Source of the DNA: Actinomycetes bacterium | GTDB lineage: Bacteria > Actinomycetota > Acidimicrobiia > Acidimicrobiales > Microtrichaceae | Length of the DNA: 13,808 nucleotides | NCBI GenBank assembly: GCA_023392475.1 | Contig: JAEVZA010000002.1 | Span: forward strand, 1-13,808 | Direction of reading: 5' to 3' | Part shown: positions 5,661-13,066 of the stretch, piece by piece | Position numbering within the stretch: the first letter of the stretch is position 1 | How the letters are laid out: each line of letters starts with the position of its first letter | Position numbers and translations under genes: made by a program | The notes under the pieces: generated by a model | What the model was told of the DNA's origin: nothing | The model's input: the letters and a program-made list of their open reading frames with translations, nothing else | Database searches by the model: none

Positions 5661-6876
5661 TCCGCTCCTCGAGACCCCACGGCGAGTCGTAGTCGCCGGC
5701 CAAGAGGTCGAGGAACGGCACCGGTGGCAGCGCCTCCGGTCCGAGCACCCCGGCGCCGGTCCAGACCCCGGCGTCGATCAGCTCGCACGCGATCACCGGG
5801 CCCACCGCCGTCTGCCACACCACCGCCTGGGCGTGGTCGCGGCCCATCGTCTCGGCGTTGTCGACCACGTGGTGCAGGTACACCTCCCGCGGCCCGGTCG
5901 GTCGACCGGCCTCGTCGCGACCGGTGCCCGTGACCCACGTGCCGGCGCAGGTGCGGCCCTCGATCTGGTCGCCGAGGCCGGCGGGATCGGGCAGGCACGC
6001 GGCCACGACGTCCCGGGGTGACACCTCCACGCCGCGGACCGCGACGGGGTCCGTGCCGTCGAGGCCGAGCTTGTGCAGCGTCTCGAGCACCTGGATGAAC
6101 TCGTCGCCGAGCCCGTACTTGAAGGTGACGCGCTCGCAGTCGATCCAGCGTGGCACGAGCAGCACCTCCTCGTGCTCCACGTTCACGCACTCGACGTCGC
6201 CGATCCCGCCCGGGAACCGGAACACCTCGGGCTCGGAGAACGGCGCGGTCGTGTACCACCCGCGGTCCCGCTCCCAGACCACCGGCGGGTTGAGGCACTC
6301 CTCGATCACCGTCCAGATCGAGAAGGTCGGCGCGAAGTCGTGGCCGCGGACGACCATGTCGGCGCCGTCGCGGATCCCGATCTCCTGCACCGCGTCGAAG
6401 AGCTCGTCGGCGGCGTAGCGCGCGAACACGTCGGCGATGCCGGGCTCGACCCCCATCCCGCACAGCGCCAGCAGGCCGCGGTCCTCCCACGCGGACGCCC
6501 GCTCGAACTGCAGGTCCCCGAGCTTCACCCCGGTGAGCTCGTGCGGCCGCTCGGGGTGCGGCGTCGAGATCGACATCGCCATGTCCAGGTAGTGCGCCCC
6601 GGCGGCGAACGCCCCCTCGAAGATCGGCATGACGAACCGCGGGTCCGCGGCGTTCATCACGAGGTCGGCACCCGTCTCCCGCGCCGCGCCCTCGACCGAC
6701 GAGGCGTCCGACGCGTCGAGCGCCACGGGGGTGAAGCGGTCGTCGCGGGCCGCGGCCCGGGCGGCGCGGGTGGGGTCGATGTCCCCCACCACGATCGACT
6801 CGACGAACGGGCGGCGTGCGGCGATCGCGCAGAACGCGTCACCGACGCCACCGGCACCTACCAGGAGGATGCGCAT
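5641..6876 (-). CDS. Saccharopine dehydrogenase family oxidoreductase
   Basis: This 411-residue protein starts with a Rossmann nucleotide-binding fold: RILLVGAGGVGDAF with the GAGGVG loop at 8-13, then an acidic residue at the end of strand 2 (GDIDPTRA). The next part (NAADPRFVMPIFEGAFAAGAHYLDMA) and the central GMGVEPGIADVFARYA motif are typical of the saccharopine dehydrogenase/carboxynorspermidine dehydrogenase group. Size fits the single-function members. They catalyse reversible NAD(P)-dependent reductive condensation of an amine with a carbonyl compound. High-GC actinobacteria make lysine through diaminopimelate, so true saccharopine synthesis is unlikely and the substrate is open. ATG 6876 is preceded by TAGGGT only 6 bases upstream and by no ribosome-binding site, so it is probably leaderless and independent of the ccm operon that ends 118 bases upstream. 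Confidence 0.8.
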   Translation of the reverse strand: MRILLVGAGGVGDAFCAIAARRPFVESIVVGDIDPTRAARAAARDDRFTPVALDASDASSVEGAARETGADLVMNAADPRFVMPIFEGAFAAGAHYLDMAMSISTPHPERPHELTGVKLGDLQFERASAWEDRGLLALCGMGVEPGIADVFARYAADELFDAVQEIGIRDGADMVVRGHDFAPTFSIWTVIEECLNPPVVWERDRGWYTTAPFSEPEVFRFPGGIGDVECVNVEHEEVLLVPRWIDCERVTFKYGLGDEFIQVLETLHKLGLDGTDPVAVRGVEVSPRDVVAACLPDPAGLGDQIEGRTCAGTWVTGTGRDEAGRPTGPREVYLHHVVDNAETMGRDHAQAVVWQTAVGPVIACELIDAGVWTGAGVLGPEALPPVPFLDLLAGDYDSPWGLEERTPAAGG

Positions 6877-6882
6877 CCCGGG

Positions 6883-6888
6883 ACCCTA
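6883..6888 (-). promoter_or_regulatory. -10 element TAGGGT of the saccharopine-dehydrogenase-like gene
   Basis: On the minus strand this reads TAGGGT and ends 6 bases (CCCGGG) before ATG 6876. The spacing places the transcription start at the start codon, so the message is likely leaderless. It gives the gene a promoter separate from the ccm operon. Confidence 0.6.
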
Positions 6889-6930
6889 GGTGGCGCTCCC
6901 CCGTGCCGTCCGCGACGCCCGGCCACGACG

Positions 6931-6947
6931 GTGGCGCGAACCGCCAC
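6931..6947 (-). terminator. Hairpin downstream of the ccm operon
   Basis: GTGGCG (6931-6936) pairs with CGCCAC (6942-6947) around a 5-base loop, about 50 bases past the stop of the last ccm gene. It has no T-run. It could end the ccm transcript before the separate promoter at 6883, but read-through is equally possible. Confidence 0.3.
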
Positions 6948-6994
6948 GGCGCAGCGAGCCACGGACCCGCCCGTCCGCCCGGTGCACGAGGAGC

Positions 6995-8293
6995 TCAGCC
7001 GCCCCCGACGTTGGGGATCCGCGGCGCGCCGGGGATCGTCGTCGTGCCGACCCAGGTGCTCGACGGCGCGGCGCCCGGCGCCACGGTGGTCGTCGGGGCC
7101 GTCGTCGAGGTCGCCGCGCGGCGCTCGTCCTGGAGCGCCTGGCGGAGCTGGTCGGGCGAGCCGATCAGGAACGACGCCGTCGGGCGGGGCAGGGCGGCGA
7201 CGGCGTCGAGGTCGCGCTGCGCCTCGTCCCAGCGCTCCTGCGACATCTCGAGCGAGGCACGCAGCAGGAGGGCGTTGGCGTCCTTCGGGTCCGCGGCGAT
7301 CATGCGGTCGACGATGGCGAGGGCCTGCGGGAGGTCCTGGTGCTGGGGGCCGATGAGGGACAGCGCCTTCGAGAGCTGCGCGTCGGTCGACCCGGGGTCC
7401 TCGGCGAGCGCGCCGTCGAGGCAGCCGCCCAGGCGGTCGAGGAACGCCTGGTCGATCGACTGGCCCTCGGGGCTGGCCGCGGCCGCCTGCTGCCAGCAGG
7501 AGAGCGTGGCCTCGTCGACCATGCCGAAGAAGATCGTCCGCTCGAGGCCCTCCTGCTCGAGCACCTGCACCGCCACGTCGGGCGGGTCGTTCCGGTAGAA
7601 GCGGTCGACCTCGGCGGCGGCGGCCGTGAAGCTCTGCCGCGCCGTCGCGGCGTCGCCCGACTTCATCGCCGCCTCGGCCGCCCGGGCGAGCACCACGGCA
7701 CGGAAGACCCGGGCGTCGGGGTAGTCGGGATCGATCTGCACCGCCCGGGCCAGGTTCTTCGCGCCGCGCTCCACCTGGTCGGCGCGGATGTAGGCCCACC
7801 CCTGGTACGTGAGGGCATCCAGGTTGTCGGGCGTCGTGTCGAGGATCTTCTGGTAGCAGGGGATGCCCTTGGCCGGCGTCTTGAACGACAGGGTCTGGCA
7901 GGTCGCGAGCTGCTCCCGGAGGCTGCCGTCGTTCCCGGTCAGGGTCCCCTCGCCCCGCTGACCCGACGAGCGGGCGAGGAGGACGCCGGCCCCCGCGGCG
8001 ACCAGCAGCACCGCGGCCGTGATCGCCACGACGGTGCGCGGTCGCATCCGTCCCCGCTGTTCGCGCACCAGCTCCCGGTGGGCGTCGAGGGCGCGGATCA
8101 CGTCCGCGGCGCGGGTCGTGTAGTCGTCCTTGAGGGATGCGTAGTCGACGTCGTCGAGGTCGCCGGCGTCGTGCTCGCGCTCGAGGTCGTCGAGCGAGCC
8201 GAGCAGGTGGTCGCGCTCCTCCTCGAGCGCCGCGACCTCGTCGAGGCCGAGCGGACGGGTGCGGGGCGACGACGGGGCGTCGGTCGACGTCAC
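6995..8293 (-). CDS. ccmI: CcmI-like cytochrome c maturation TPR protein
   Basis: The 432-residue product has the CcmI layout. An N-terminal charged coiled coil (about 18-80) contains LEEERDHLLGSLDDLERE and GDLDDVDYASLKDDY, the conserved CcmI head. One transmembrane helix follows (about 86-107), then a long extracytoplasmic part with TPR-like helical pairs, such as NLDALTYQGWAYIRADQVERG and DANALLLRASLEMSQERWDEA. The last 40 residues are Thr/Ala/Pro-rich and probably disordered. CcmI proteins hold the C-terminus of apocytochrome c for the CcmF/CcmH heme ligation complex. Cys pairs in the periplasmic part (CQTLSF, IPCYQK) might form a disulfide. The GTG start overlaps the ccmH stop as GTGA. 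It is the last gene of the operon. TPR identity rests on pattern, not on a search. Confidence 0.78.
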   Translation of the reverse strand: MTSTDAPSSPRTRPLGLDEVAALEEERDHLLGSLDDLEREHDAGDLDDVDYASLKDDYTTRAADVIRALDAHRELVREQRGRMRPRTVVAITAAVLLVAAGAGVLLARSSGQRGEGTLTGNDGSLREQLATCQTLSFKTPAKGIPCYQKILDTTPDNLDALTYQGWAYIRADQVERGAKNLARAVQIDPDYPDARVFRAVVLARAAEAAMKSGDAATARQSFTAAAAEVDRFYRNDPPDVAVQVLEQEGLERTIFFGMVDEATLSCWQQAAAASPEGQSIDQAFLDRLGGCLDGALAEDPGSTDAQLSKALSLIGPQHQDLPQALAIVDRMIAADPKDANALLLRASLEMSQERWDEAQRDLDAVAALPRPTASFLIGSPDQLRQALQDERRAATSTTAPTTTVAPGAAPSSTWVGTTTIPGAPRIPNVGGG

Positions 8294-8868
8294 GCCGAGC
8301 CCGCGGTCGCGTCGGCGCCGTCGACCTCGGTCGCGCCCTCCCCGACGCCGCTCGTCGGGGACGCGCCGTCGTCCCCGGCCGCGGCACCGTGGCGACGGGC
8401 GAGCGCGCCGGCGACCAGCTCCTCGTCCTCCGCGGACGCGCTGCGGTCGACCCGCTCGGCCCGCCAGCGCCGGAACGCGAGCACCAGCCCGAGCACGGCG
8501 GCCGCCACCGCGACGACCGGGAGCACCCACACCAGACCGCCGATGCCCGAGGCCGGCGGCGTGAGCAGCACCTCCTGGCCGTACCGGTCGGCGAAGAAGT
8601 TGAGGATCTCGTCGTCGGAGCGGCCGGAGCGCATCTGGGTGCGGATCTCGTCGCGGAACTGCACGGCCAGCGGTGCCTGCGACGCGGCGACGGACTCGCC
8701 GACGCACTGGAGGCACTTGAGGCGGCCGGCGATCGAGAACAGCCGCTCGTCCGACGCTCCCGTCTTCGGGGGCGAGCCGGCGCCGATCACGACGGCGACG
8801 ACGACGATCACGCCCATCAGCCCCCACCACCACCAGTGCTGGCGCTGCGGGTGGCGGGCCACGCTCAC
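8290..8868 (-). CDS. ccmH: Cytochrome c maturation protein CcmH (thiol oxidoreductase)
   Basis: The 192-residue product has an N-terminal membrane anchor (about 12-30), then the CcmH/NrfF three-helix domain with the redox motif RLKCLQCVGESVAAS (C52 and C55). The family core continues as FRDEIRTQMRSGRSDDEILNFFADRYGQEVLLTPP. A second transmembrane helix (about 111-131) and a charged Ala/Gly/Asp-rich tail follow. It acts on the outer face of the cytoplasmic membrane, keeping the apocytochrome CXXCH thiols in the right redox state for heme attachment. E. coli carries this domain fused to CcmI; here they are separate, GTGA-overlapping genes. The start GTG overlaps the ccmG stop in the same way. 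A run of four Trp codons (HWWWWG) directly precedes the first helix. Confidence 0.9.
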   Translation of the reverse strand: MSVARHPQRQHWWWWGLMGVIVVVAVVIGAGSPPKTGASDERLFSIAGRLKCLQCVGESVAASQAPLAVQFRDEIRTQMRSGRSDDEILNFFADRYGQEVLLTPPASGIGGLVWVLPVVAVAAAVLGLVLAFRRWRAERVDRSASAEDEELVAGALARRHGAAAGDDGASPTSGVGEGATEVDGADATAGSA

Positions 8869-9407
8869 GACCCGCTCGCCTTCGTGGCCTTGGCGATCGT
8901 CGCCTCGACCTCGGCCGCGGTGATGCCGCCGCTGTACTTCTTCACGACCTTGCCCTGGGGGTCGATCAGGTACGACTCGGGCAGCTTGATCACGCCGTAG
9001 TCGATCGAGGCCTTGTCCGTGTCCTTGGCGAGCACCGGCCAGTCGCCGCCGTGCTGCGCGAAGAAGGCGTCGATCTTCTGGGGCGTGTCGTCGAACGCGA
9101 CGCTGACGACCTGCGCCGTCCCCGCCGTGTCCTGCGACAGCTTCACCAGCTGGGGGTGCTCCGCGACGCACGGCGGGCACCACGTCCCGAAGAAGTTCAC
9201 GAGGACCCACTGGCCGCGGTGCTTGTCCAGGTCGAACGGCTGGCCGTCGACCGTGGTGCCGGTGAGCGCGGGCGCGAGCCGACCCTCGAGCGGGCTGCTC
9301 GCCGGCGACGACGGGTCCTGGTCCTTGGGGCTGATGACGAACAGCACCACCAGGGCGGCGACGGCGACGCCGACGACGCCGGCGATGATCGCGGCACGGT
9401 GCTTCAC
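8865..9407 (-). CDS. ccmG: Thioredoxin-like cytochrome c maturation protein CcmG/DsbE/ResA type
   Basis: This 180-residue protein has one N-terminal membrane anchor (about 6-25) and an extracytoplasmic thioredoxin fold of the AhpC/TlpA class. The active site is FFGTWCPPCVAEHP with C77 and C80. The cis-proline loop region is KLPESYLIDPQGKVV. It passes electrons to CcmH or directly to apocytochrome c so that the CXXCH cysteines are reduced before heme ligation. GTG 9407 overlaps the ccmF stop as GTGA, and GAGGAGG lies 7 bases upstream, so the start is secure. Position between ccmF and ccmH is the classic System I order, which supports CcmG over a general ResA. Confidence 0.9.
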   Translation of the reverse strand: MKHRAAIIAGVVGVAVAALVVLFVISPKDQDPSSPASSPLEGRLAPALTGTTVDGQPFDLDKHRGQWVLVNFFGTWCPPCVAEHPQLVKLSQDTAGTAQVVSVAFDDTPQKIDAFFAQHGGDWPVLAKDTDKASIDYGVIKLPESYLIDPQGKVVKKYSGGITAAEVEATIAKATKASGS

Positions 9408-11473
9408 GCCCGGACCTCCTCGGGACGGTCGTCGGGTGCGGTGTCCTCGGACGCGGTCGGCTCGGCGGCCACGACCGGACCGCCCGCCGCGTCGGCGGCG
9501 GCCTCGCCGGCACCGGGCCGGCGCGCGGGGCGACCGGCGGGGACGGGCGCGGAGACGGGGTCGAGCGGGTTGCGGCGCCGGCCGGGGAACAGGCTGAGCA
9601 TCGTCCCGAGCACCATGATCACGCCACCGGTCCAGAGCCAGACGATCAGGGGCTGCACGACGATGCGGAGCCCGATCGCGCCCGTGTCGGCCGACGGCGC
9701 CTTGGTCAGCGCCAGGTACACGTCGTCGGTCGGGCCGACGCGGACCGACGGCGTACCGATCGTCTGGCCGTCGAGGCGGTACTTGTTGAGCCGCGGCGCG
9801 AACACGCGGCCGCCGTCGACCCGGACCCGGGCGACGAGCTCCACCCGGTTGTCCAGTTCGTTCGTGCGCTGGCCGAGGTAGCGGACGGTGTGGCCGGCGA
9901 CCGTCGCCGTCGCACCCGGCTTCAGCGTGACCTCCGCCTGGCGGACGTAGCTGGCCGAGGCGGCGAACGCGATGGCGATGATGATCGTGCCGAGGTGCAC
10001 GACCATGCCGCCGTTCGCCCGGCCGACGATGCCCCGCCACCCCTGCCGCCGGAGCGCGAGCCCGAGCTGCCGCAGCGCCGAGCCGGCGGCGAACCCGCCC
10101 AGGCCGAACGCCACCAGGGCGGCCCACCCGGTCGCGCCGACGGCCACCGCGACGAGCACCGACCCGACGCCGATCCACGCCGGCCACCACAGCCGCTCGC
10201 GGAGGAGCTCACCGGTGCCCTTGCGCCACGGCAGGACCGGGGCGACCGCCATCAGGGTCAGCAGGGCGAACCCGATCGGCATCGTCATGCGGCTGAAGTA
10301 CGGCACGCCGACCGAGAGCCGGTCGCCGTTGACCGCCTCGACGATCAGCGGGAACACCGTGCCGAGCAGCACGATGAACGCGAACGCGGCGAAGACCACG
10401 TTGTTGGCGAGGAACGCGCCCTCGCGCGACACCGGCGAGTCGATGCGGCCGGGCGATCGCAGCTGGTCGCCGCGCCAGCCGATCAACCCGACCGACACGG
10501 CGACGACCAGCGCGAAGAAGCCGAGGAGCATCGGGCCCACGGCGCCGCTCGAGAACGCGTGGACCGACTCGACGACACCCGAGCGGGTCAGGAACGTGCC
10601 GAGGATCGTGAGGGAGAACGTGGCGCACAGCAGCGACAGGTTCCAGACGCGCAGCATCCCGCGGCGCTCCTGCACCATCACGGAGTGGATGTACGCGGTG
10701 CCGGTGAGCCACGGGAGCAGCGACGCGTTCTCGACCGGGTCCCACTTCCAGTAGCCGCCCCAGCCGAGGACCTCGTAGCTCCACCACGCGCCGAGCACGA
10801 TGCCGGCCGTCAGGAACATCCAGGCGAACAGCGTCCAGCGGCGGGTCTCGACGAGCCACCCCTCGCCCACCCTGCCGGTCACGAGCGCGGCGACCGCGAA
10901 CGCGAACGGCACCGTGAACCCGACGTAGCCCAGGTAGAGCATCGGCGGGTGGAACGCCATGAGGATGTGGTTCTGCAGCAGCGGGTTCGGGCCGGGCCCG
11001 TCGTAGCCGGGCGGCGGCACGACGCCGTGGAACGGGTTGGCCGCCGTGAGCATGAGCAGGAAGAAGAACGCCGAGACGACGAACATCGTCACGAGCGCCC
11101 AGGCCACGAGCGGGTCGTCCGCGCGCTTGCGGAACTTGAACGCCACCGCCACCAGGTAGCCGGCGAGGATGAGCGCCCACAGCAGGATCGAGCCCTCGAG
11201 CGCCGACCACAGCGCGGCGAAGTTGAACAGCGCCGGCGTGCGGGACGAGCCGTGGTCGAAGACGTACTGGAGCGTGAAGTCGCGCGTGATCAGCGCCCGC
11301 TCCATCGCCGCGAACGCGAGGACCGCGCCGAACAGGACCACGCCCGCGTAGGCGCGACCGGCGCGGAGGATCGAGCCGCTCCGCTGCCGCAGCCCCGTGA
11401 GGAGCACGAAGATGCCGATGAGCGACCCGCCGAAGCCGACGATGACGCCCGCCAACCCGAGCGCGCGGTTCAC
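9404..11473 (-). CDS. ccmF: Heme lyase subunit CcmF
   Basis: This 689-residue, many-helix membrane protein is slightly longer than E. coli CcmF (about 647). The tryptophan-rich WWD segment is clear at 237-255 (GWGGYWKWDPVENASLLPW). The four histidines that handle heme are present at H175 (AFHPPMLYLGY), H263 (YIHSVM), H305 (VESVHAFSS) and H493 (GGMVVHLG). Each is offset by exactly two from the E. coli positions as I recall them. CcmF takes heme from CcmE and, with CcmH/CcmI, attaches it to the apocytochrome outside the membrane. A soluble loop of about 100 residues precedes the last helix. The final 60 residues form a cytoplasmic Ala/Pro/Glu-rich tail that is not part of the family core. The start GTG overlaps the ccmE stop as GTGA. 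Confidence 0.95.
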   Translation of the reverse strand: MNRALGLAGVIVGFGGSLIGIFVLLTGLRQRSGSILRAGRAYAGVVLFGAVLAFAAMERALITRDFTLQYVFDHGSSRTPALFNFAALWSALEGSILLWALILAGYLVAVAFKFRKRADDPLVAWALVTMFVVSAFFFLLMLTAANPFHGVVPPPGYDGPGPNPLLQNHILMAFHPPMLYLGYVGFTVPFAFAVAALVTGRVGEGWLVETRRWTLFAWMFLTAGIVLGAWWSYEVLGWGGYWKWDPVENASLLPWLTGTAYIHSVMVQERRGMLRVWNLSLLCATFSLTILGTFLTRSGVVESVHAFSSGAVGPMLLGFFALVVAVSVGLIGWRGDQLRSPGRIDSPVSREGAFLANNVVFAAFAFIVLLGTVFPLIVEAVNGDRLSVGVPYFSRMTMPIGFALLTLMAVAPVLPWRKGTGELLRERLWWPAWIGVGSVLVAVAVGATGWAALVAFGLGGFAAGSALRQLGLALRRQGWRGIVGRANGGMVVHLGTIIIAIAFAASASYVRQAEVTLKPGATATVAGHTVRYLGQRTNELDNRVELVARVRVDGGRVFAPRLNKYRLDGQTIGTPSVRVGPTDDVYLALTKAPSADTGAIGLRIVVQPLIVWLWTGGVIMVLGTMLSLFPGRRRNPLDPVSAPVPAGRPARRPGAGEAAADAAGGPVVAAEPTASEDTAPDDRPEEVRA

Positions 11474-12102
11474 CCGGAGGCACCCCCGAGGGCCGGCCCG
11501 TCGTCGGTCGTCGTCGTGGTCGGCTGACCGGCCTGCGCGTCGCGCTCGGCGTCCTTGACGCGGGTCGGGTTGTCCTCGTCGTAGCTGCTGTCGTGGCGGA
11601 TGAGGATCTGGTCGCTCTGGAAGCTGCCGCCGTCGAGGCTGCCCTCGAGCACGACGGGGATCTTCGGGCCGAACAGCTCCGGCGGGTCGCCACGGTGGAC
11701 GACCGGGAGCTCCTTGCCCTTGTAGCGGAGCACGAACGTGACGCCGTCCGTCGTCTTCTTGACGGTGCCGTCGACGACGTTGCCCTGGACGCGGATGCGC
11801 TGGCCCTCGAGCTGGGGCTGCTTCGCGACGACCTCGTCGACGTTGTAGAAGAACGTCGACGCGTCGCGGAGGCCGTTGAAGAGCACGACGCCGAGGCCGC
11901 CGACGATCACGACGAGCGCGGCGATCGCCCACATCGTGCGCGTGCGGCGGCTCCCGCGGCGCCGGGACGTCGGCGGCGGCGTGCGGGGCGTGACGTCGAG
12001 GGTGGGCCGGTCGTCGGCGGTGGCGACCGGGGCCGCGTCGGGCGACTCCGGGTCGTCGTCGTGGCCCGGCACCGCGCCCGGACCGGAGGGGCTCACAGCC
12101 AT
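11470..12102 (-). CDS. ccmE: Heme chaperone CcmE
   Basis: The 210-residue product has a proline-rich cytoplasmic N-terminal extension of about 55 residues, longer than in proteobacteria, and one membrane anchor (about 57-76). The CcmE beta-barrel domain follows: TFFYNVDEV, IRVQGNVV, KELPVVHRGDPPELF, VVLEGSLDGGSF. The heme-attachment motif HxxxY is present as H170-D-S-S-Y174, so this is the histidine type and not the cysteine variant known from some archaea and Gram-positives. A Thr-rich tail follows. CcmE binds heme covalently outside the membrane and carries it to CcmF. I chose ATG 12102 because GACGAG lies just upstream. GTG 12096, two codons in, would instead give the GTGA overlap with ccmD seen at most other junctions. 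Confidence 0.92.
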   Translation of the reverse strand: MAVSPSGPGAVPGHDDDPESPDAAPVATADDRPTLDVTPRTPPPTSRRRGSRRTRTMWAIAALVVIVGGLGVVLFNGLRDASTFFYNVDEVVAKQPQLEGQRIRVQGNVVDGTVKKTTDGVTFVLRYKGKELPVVHRGDPPELFGPKIPVVLEGSLDGGSFQSDQILIRHDSSYDEDNPTRVKDAERDAQAGQPTTTTTDDGPALGGASG

Positions 12103-12227
12103 CGGCGCTCGTCCTCGGGCACGACCTTGGACAGCTTCCGGCCGCGCCGGACCACGCTGAGCGCGTACAGGCCGACGGCGACGAAGGTGCCGCCCCAGGC
12201 GGCCAGGATGTAGGCGGTGTCGCTCAC
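12093..12227 (-). CDS. ccmD: Small membrane protein CcmD
   Basis: This 44-residue protein is easily missed because an open frame extends far upstream inside ccmC. It has one transmembrane helix (about 5-24, TAYILAAWGGTFVAVGLYAL) followed by a basic stretch VVRRGRKLSK and a short charged tail, the usual CcmD plan. CcmD stabilises the CcmABC-CcmE complex and helps release heme-loaded CcmE. GTG 12227 overlaps the ccmC stop as GTGA and has a strong purine-rich site (GAGGAGGGGG) just upstream. It lies exactly between ccmC and ccmE, which supports the call more than sequence similarity does, since CcmD proteins are poorly conserved. Confidence 0.85.
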   Translation of the reverse strand: MSDTAYILAAWGGTFVAVGLYALSVVRRGRKLSKVVPEDERRWL

Positions 12228-13066
12228 GGTGCCCCCTCCTCGGTGCCGGTCGTCGCCACGCTCGCGTCGGTGCCCTCGGCCCGCCGCTCGACGATGGCGG
12301 CGTCGACGCCCACGTCGGCCGCACGCTCGGCGAGCCAGGCGACCCGGAACCGGTGGATCAGCAGCCACGCGAACAGGACCATGAAGACCACGAGGCCCAG
12401 GTAGGCGGTGAACAGCTGCGTCCCGTGCATGTCGGGGTTGACGGTGCCGAAGATCGTCTTCTCCTGGTGCAGGCCCCGCCACCAGTCGACGGCCTTGTGG
12501 ACGATCGGGATGTTCACGACGGCCATGAGCCCGATGACCGCGCTGATGGTCCCCCGGGTGCGGGTGTCGCTCGGGATCTGCCGCACGGCGAGGTAGCCGA
12601 GGTAGGTCAGGAAGAGCACGGCCGTGGTGGTGAGCCGGGGCTCCCACCGCCAGAACACGCCCCAGGTGATCTTCCCCCAGAGCATCCCGTTGAAGATCGT
12701 GAGGGCGAAGAAGAGGACGCCGATCTCAGCGGACGAGGCGGCGAGCAGGTCCCAGAACTCGCTGCGCTTCCACAGGTACATCGCCGAGCCGACCGCCGTG
12801 ATCACGAAGGCGAGGTAGGCGGCCGACACGGTCGGCACGTGCATGTAGAGGATGCGGATGGTCTCGCCCAGCTGGTCGTCGGGCGGGCTGATGAACAGGC
12901 CGAACACGACGAGGGCGATCAGGCCGACGATGCTCGTGATCCCGAGCACCCGGGTGAGCGGCGAGCCCGTGCTGTCGGGGGCCGGCGCCAGGCCGTCGGC
13001 ACGGCGCCGACGGGCGGCGCCGGGCGCGCCCGGTGCAGCGGGCGTCGCCGGGTTGTCGACGGTCAT
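12224..13066 (-). CDS. ccmC: Heme exporter/transfer protein CcmC
   Basis: The 280-residue product has a disordered Ala/Pro/Arg-rich N-terminus (1-37), then six hydrophobic helices. The WWD motif is WGVFWRWEPRLTT at 135-147. The flanking heme-ligand histidines are H76 (LYMHVPTV) and H190 (IPIVHKAVDWW). CcmC presents heme to CcmE on the outer face of the membrane and works with the CcmAB transporter and CcmD. The usual motif has Asp (WDxRLT) where this protein has Glu. The start is well fixed: TGGAGGA lies 4 bases before ATG 13066, and the ATG overlaps the ccmB stop as ATGA. The C-terminal 40 residues are charged and variable. Confidence 0.93.
   Translation of the reverse strand: MTVDNPATPAAPGAPGAARRRRADGLAPAPDSTGSPLTRVLGITSIVGLIALVVFGLFISPPDDQLGETIRILYMHVPTVSAAYLAFVITAVGSAMYLWKRSEFWDLLAASSAEIGVLFFALTIFNGMLWGKITWGVFWRWEPRLTTTAVLFLTYLGYLAVRQIPSDTRTRGTISAVIGLMAVVNIPIVHKAVDWWRGLHQEKTIFGTVNPDMHGTQLFTAYLGLVVFMVLFAWLLIHRFRVAWLAERAADVGVDAAIVERRAEGTDASVATTGTEEGAP

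Noticed and set aside
5641..6876. Annotation as a lysine-pathway saccharopine dehydrogenase
   Set aside because: The family includes many non-lysine enzymes and no other alpha-aminoadipate gene is present, so only the family-level call is justified.
8823..8838. CCA/CAC triplet repeat as a microsatellite or phase-variable tract
   Set aside because: Only about five units long. It encodes HWWWWG at the membrane boundary of CcmH, and triplet changes would not shift the frame, so there is no evidence of variation.
9890..11527. Large plus-strand open frame opposite ccmF (545 codons)
   Set aside because: The translation is an extreme Arg/Asp/Glu/His mix with no motif, while the opposite strand encodes a clear CcmF with all catalytic residues.
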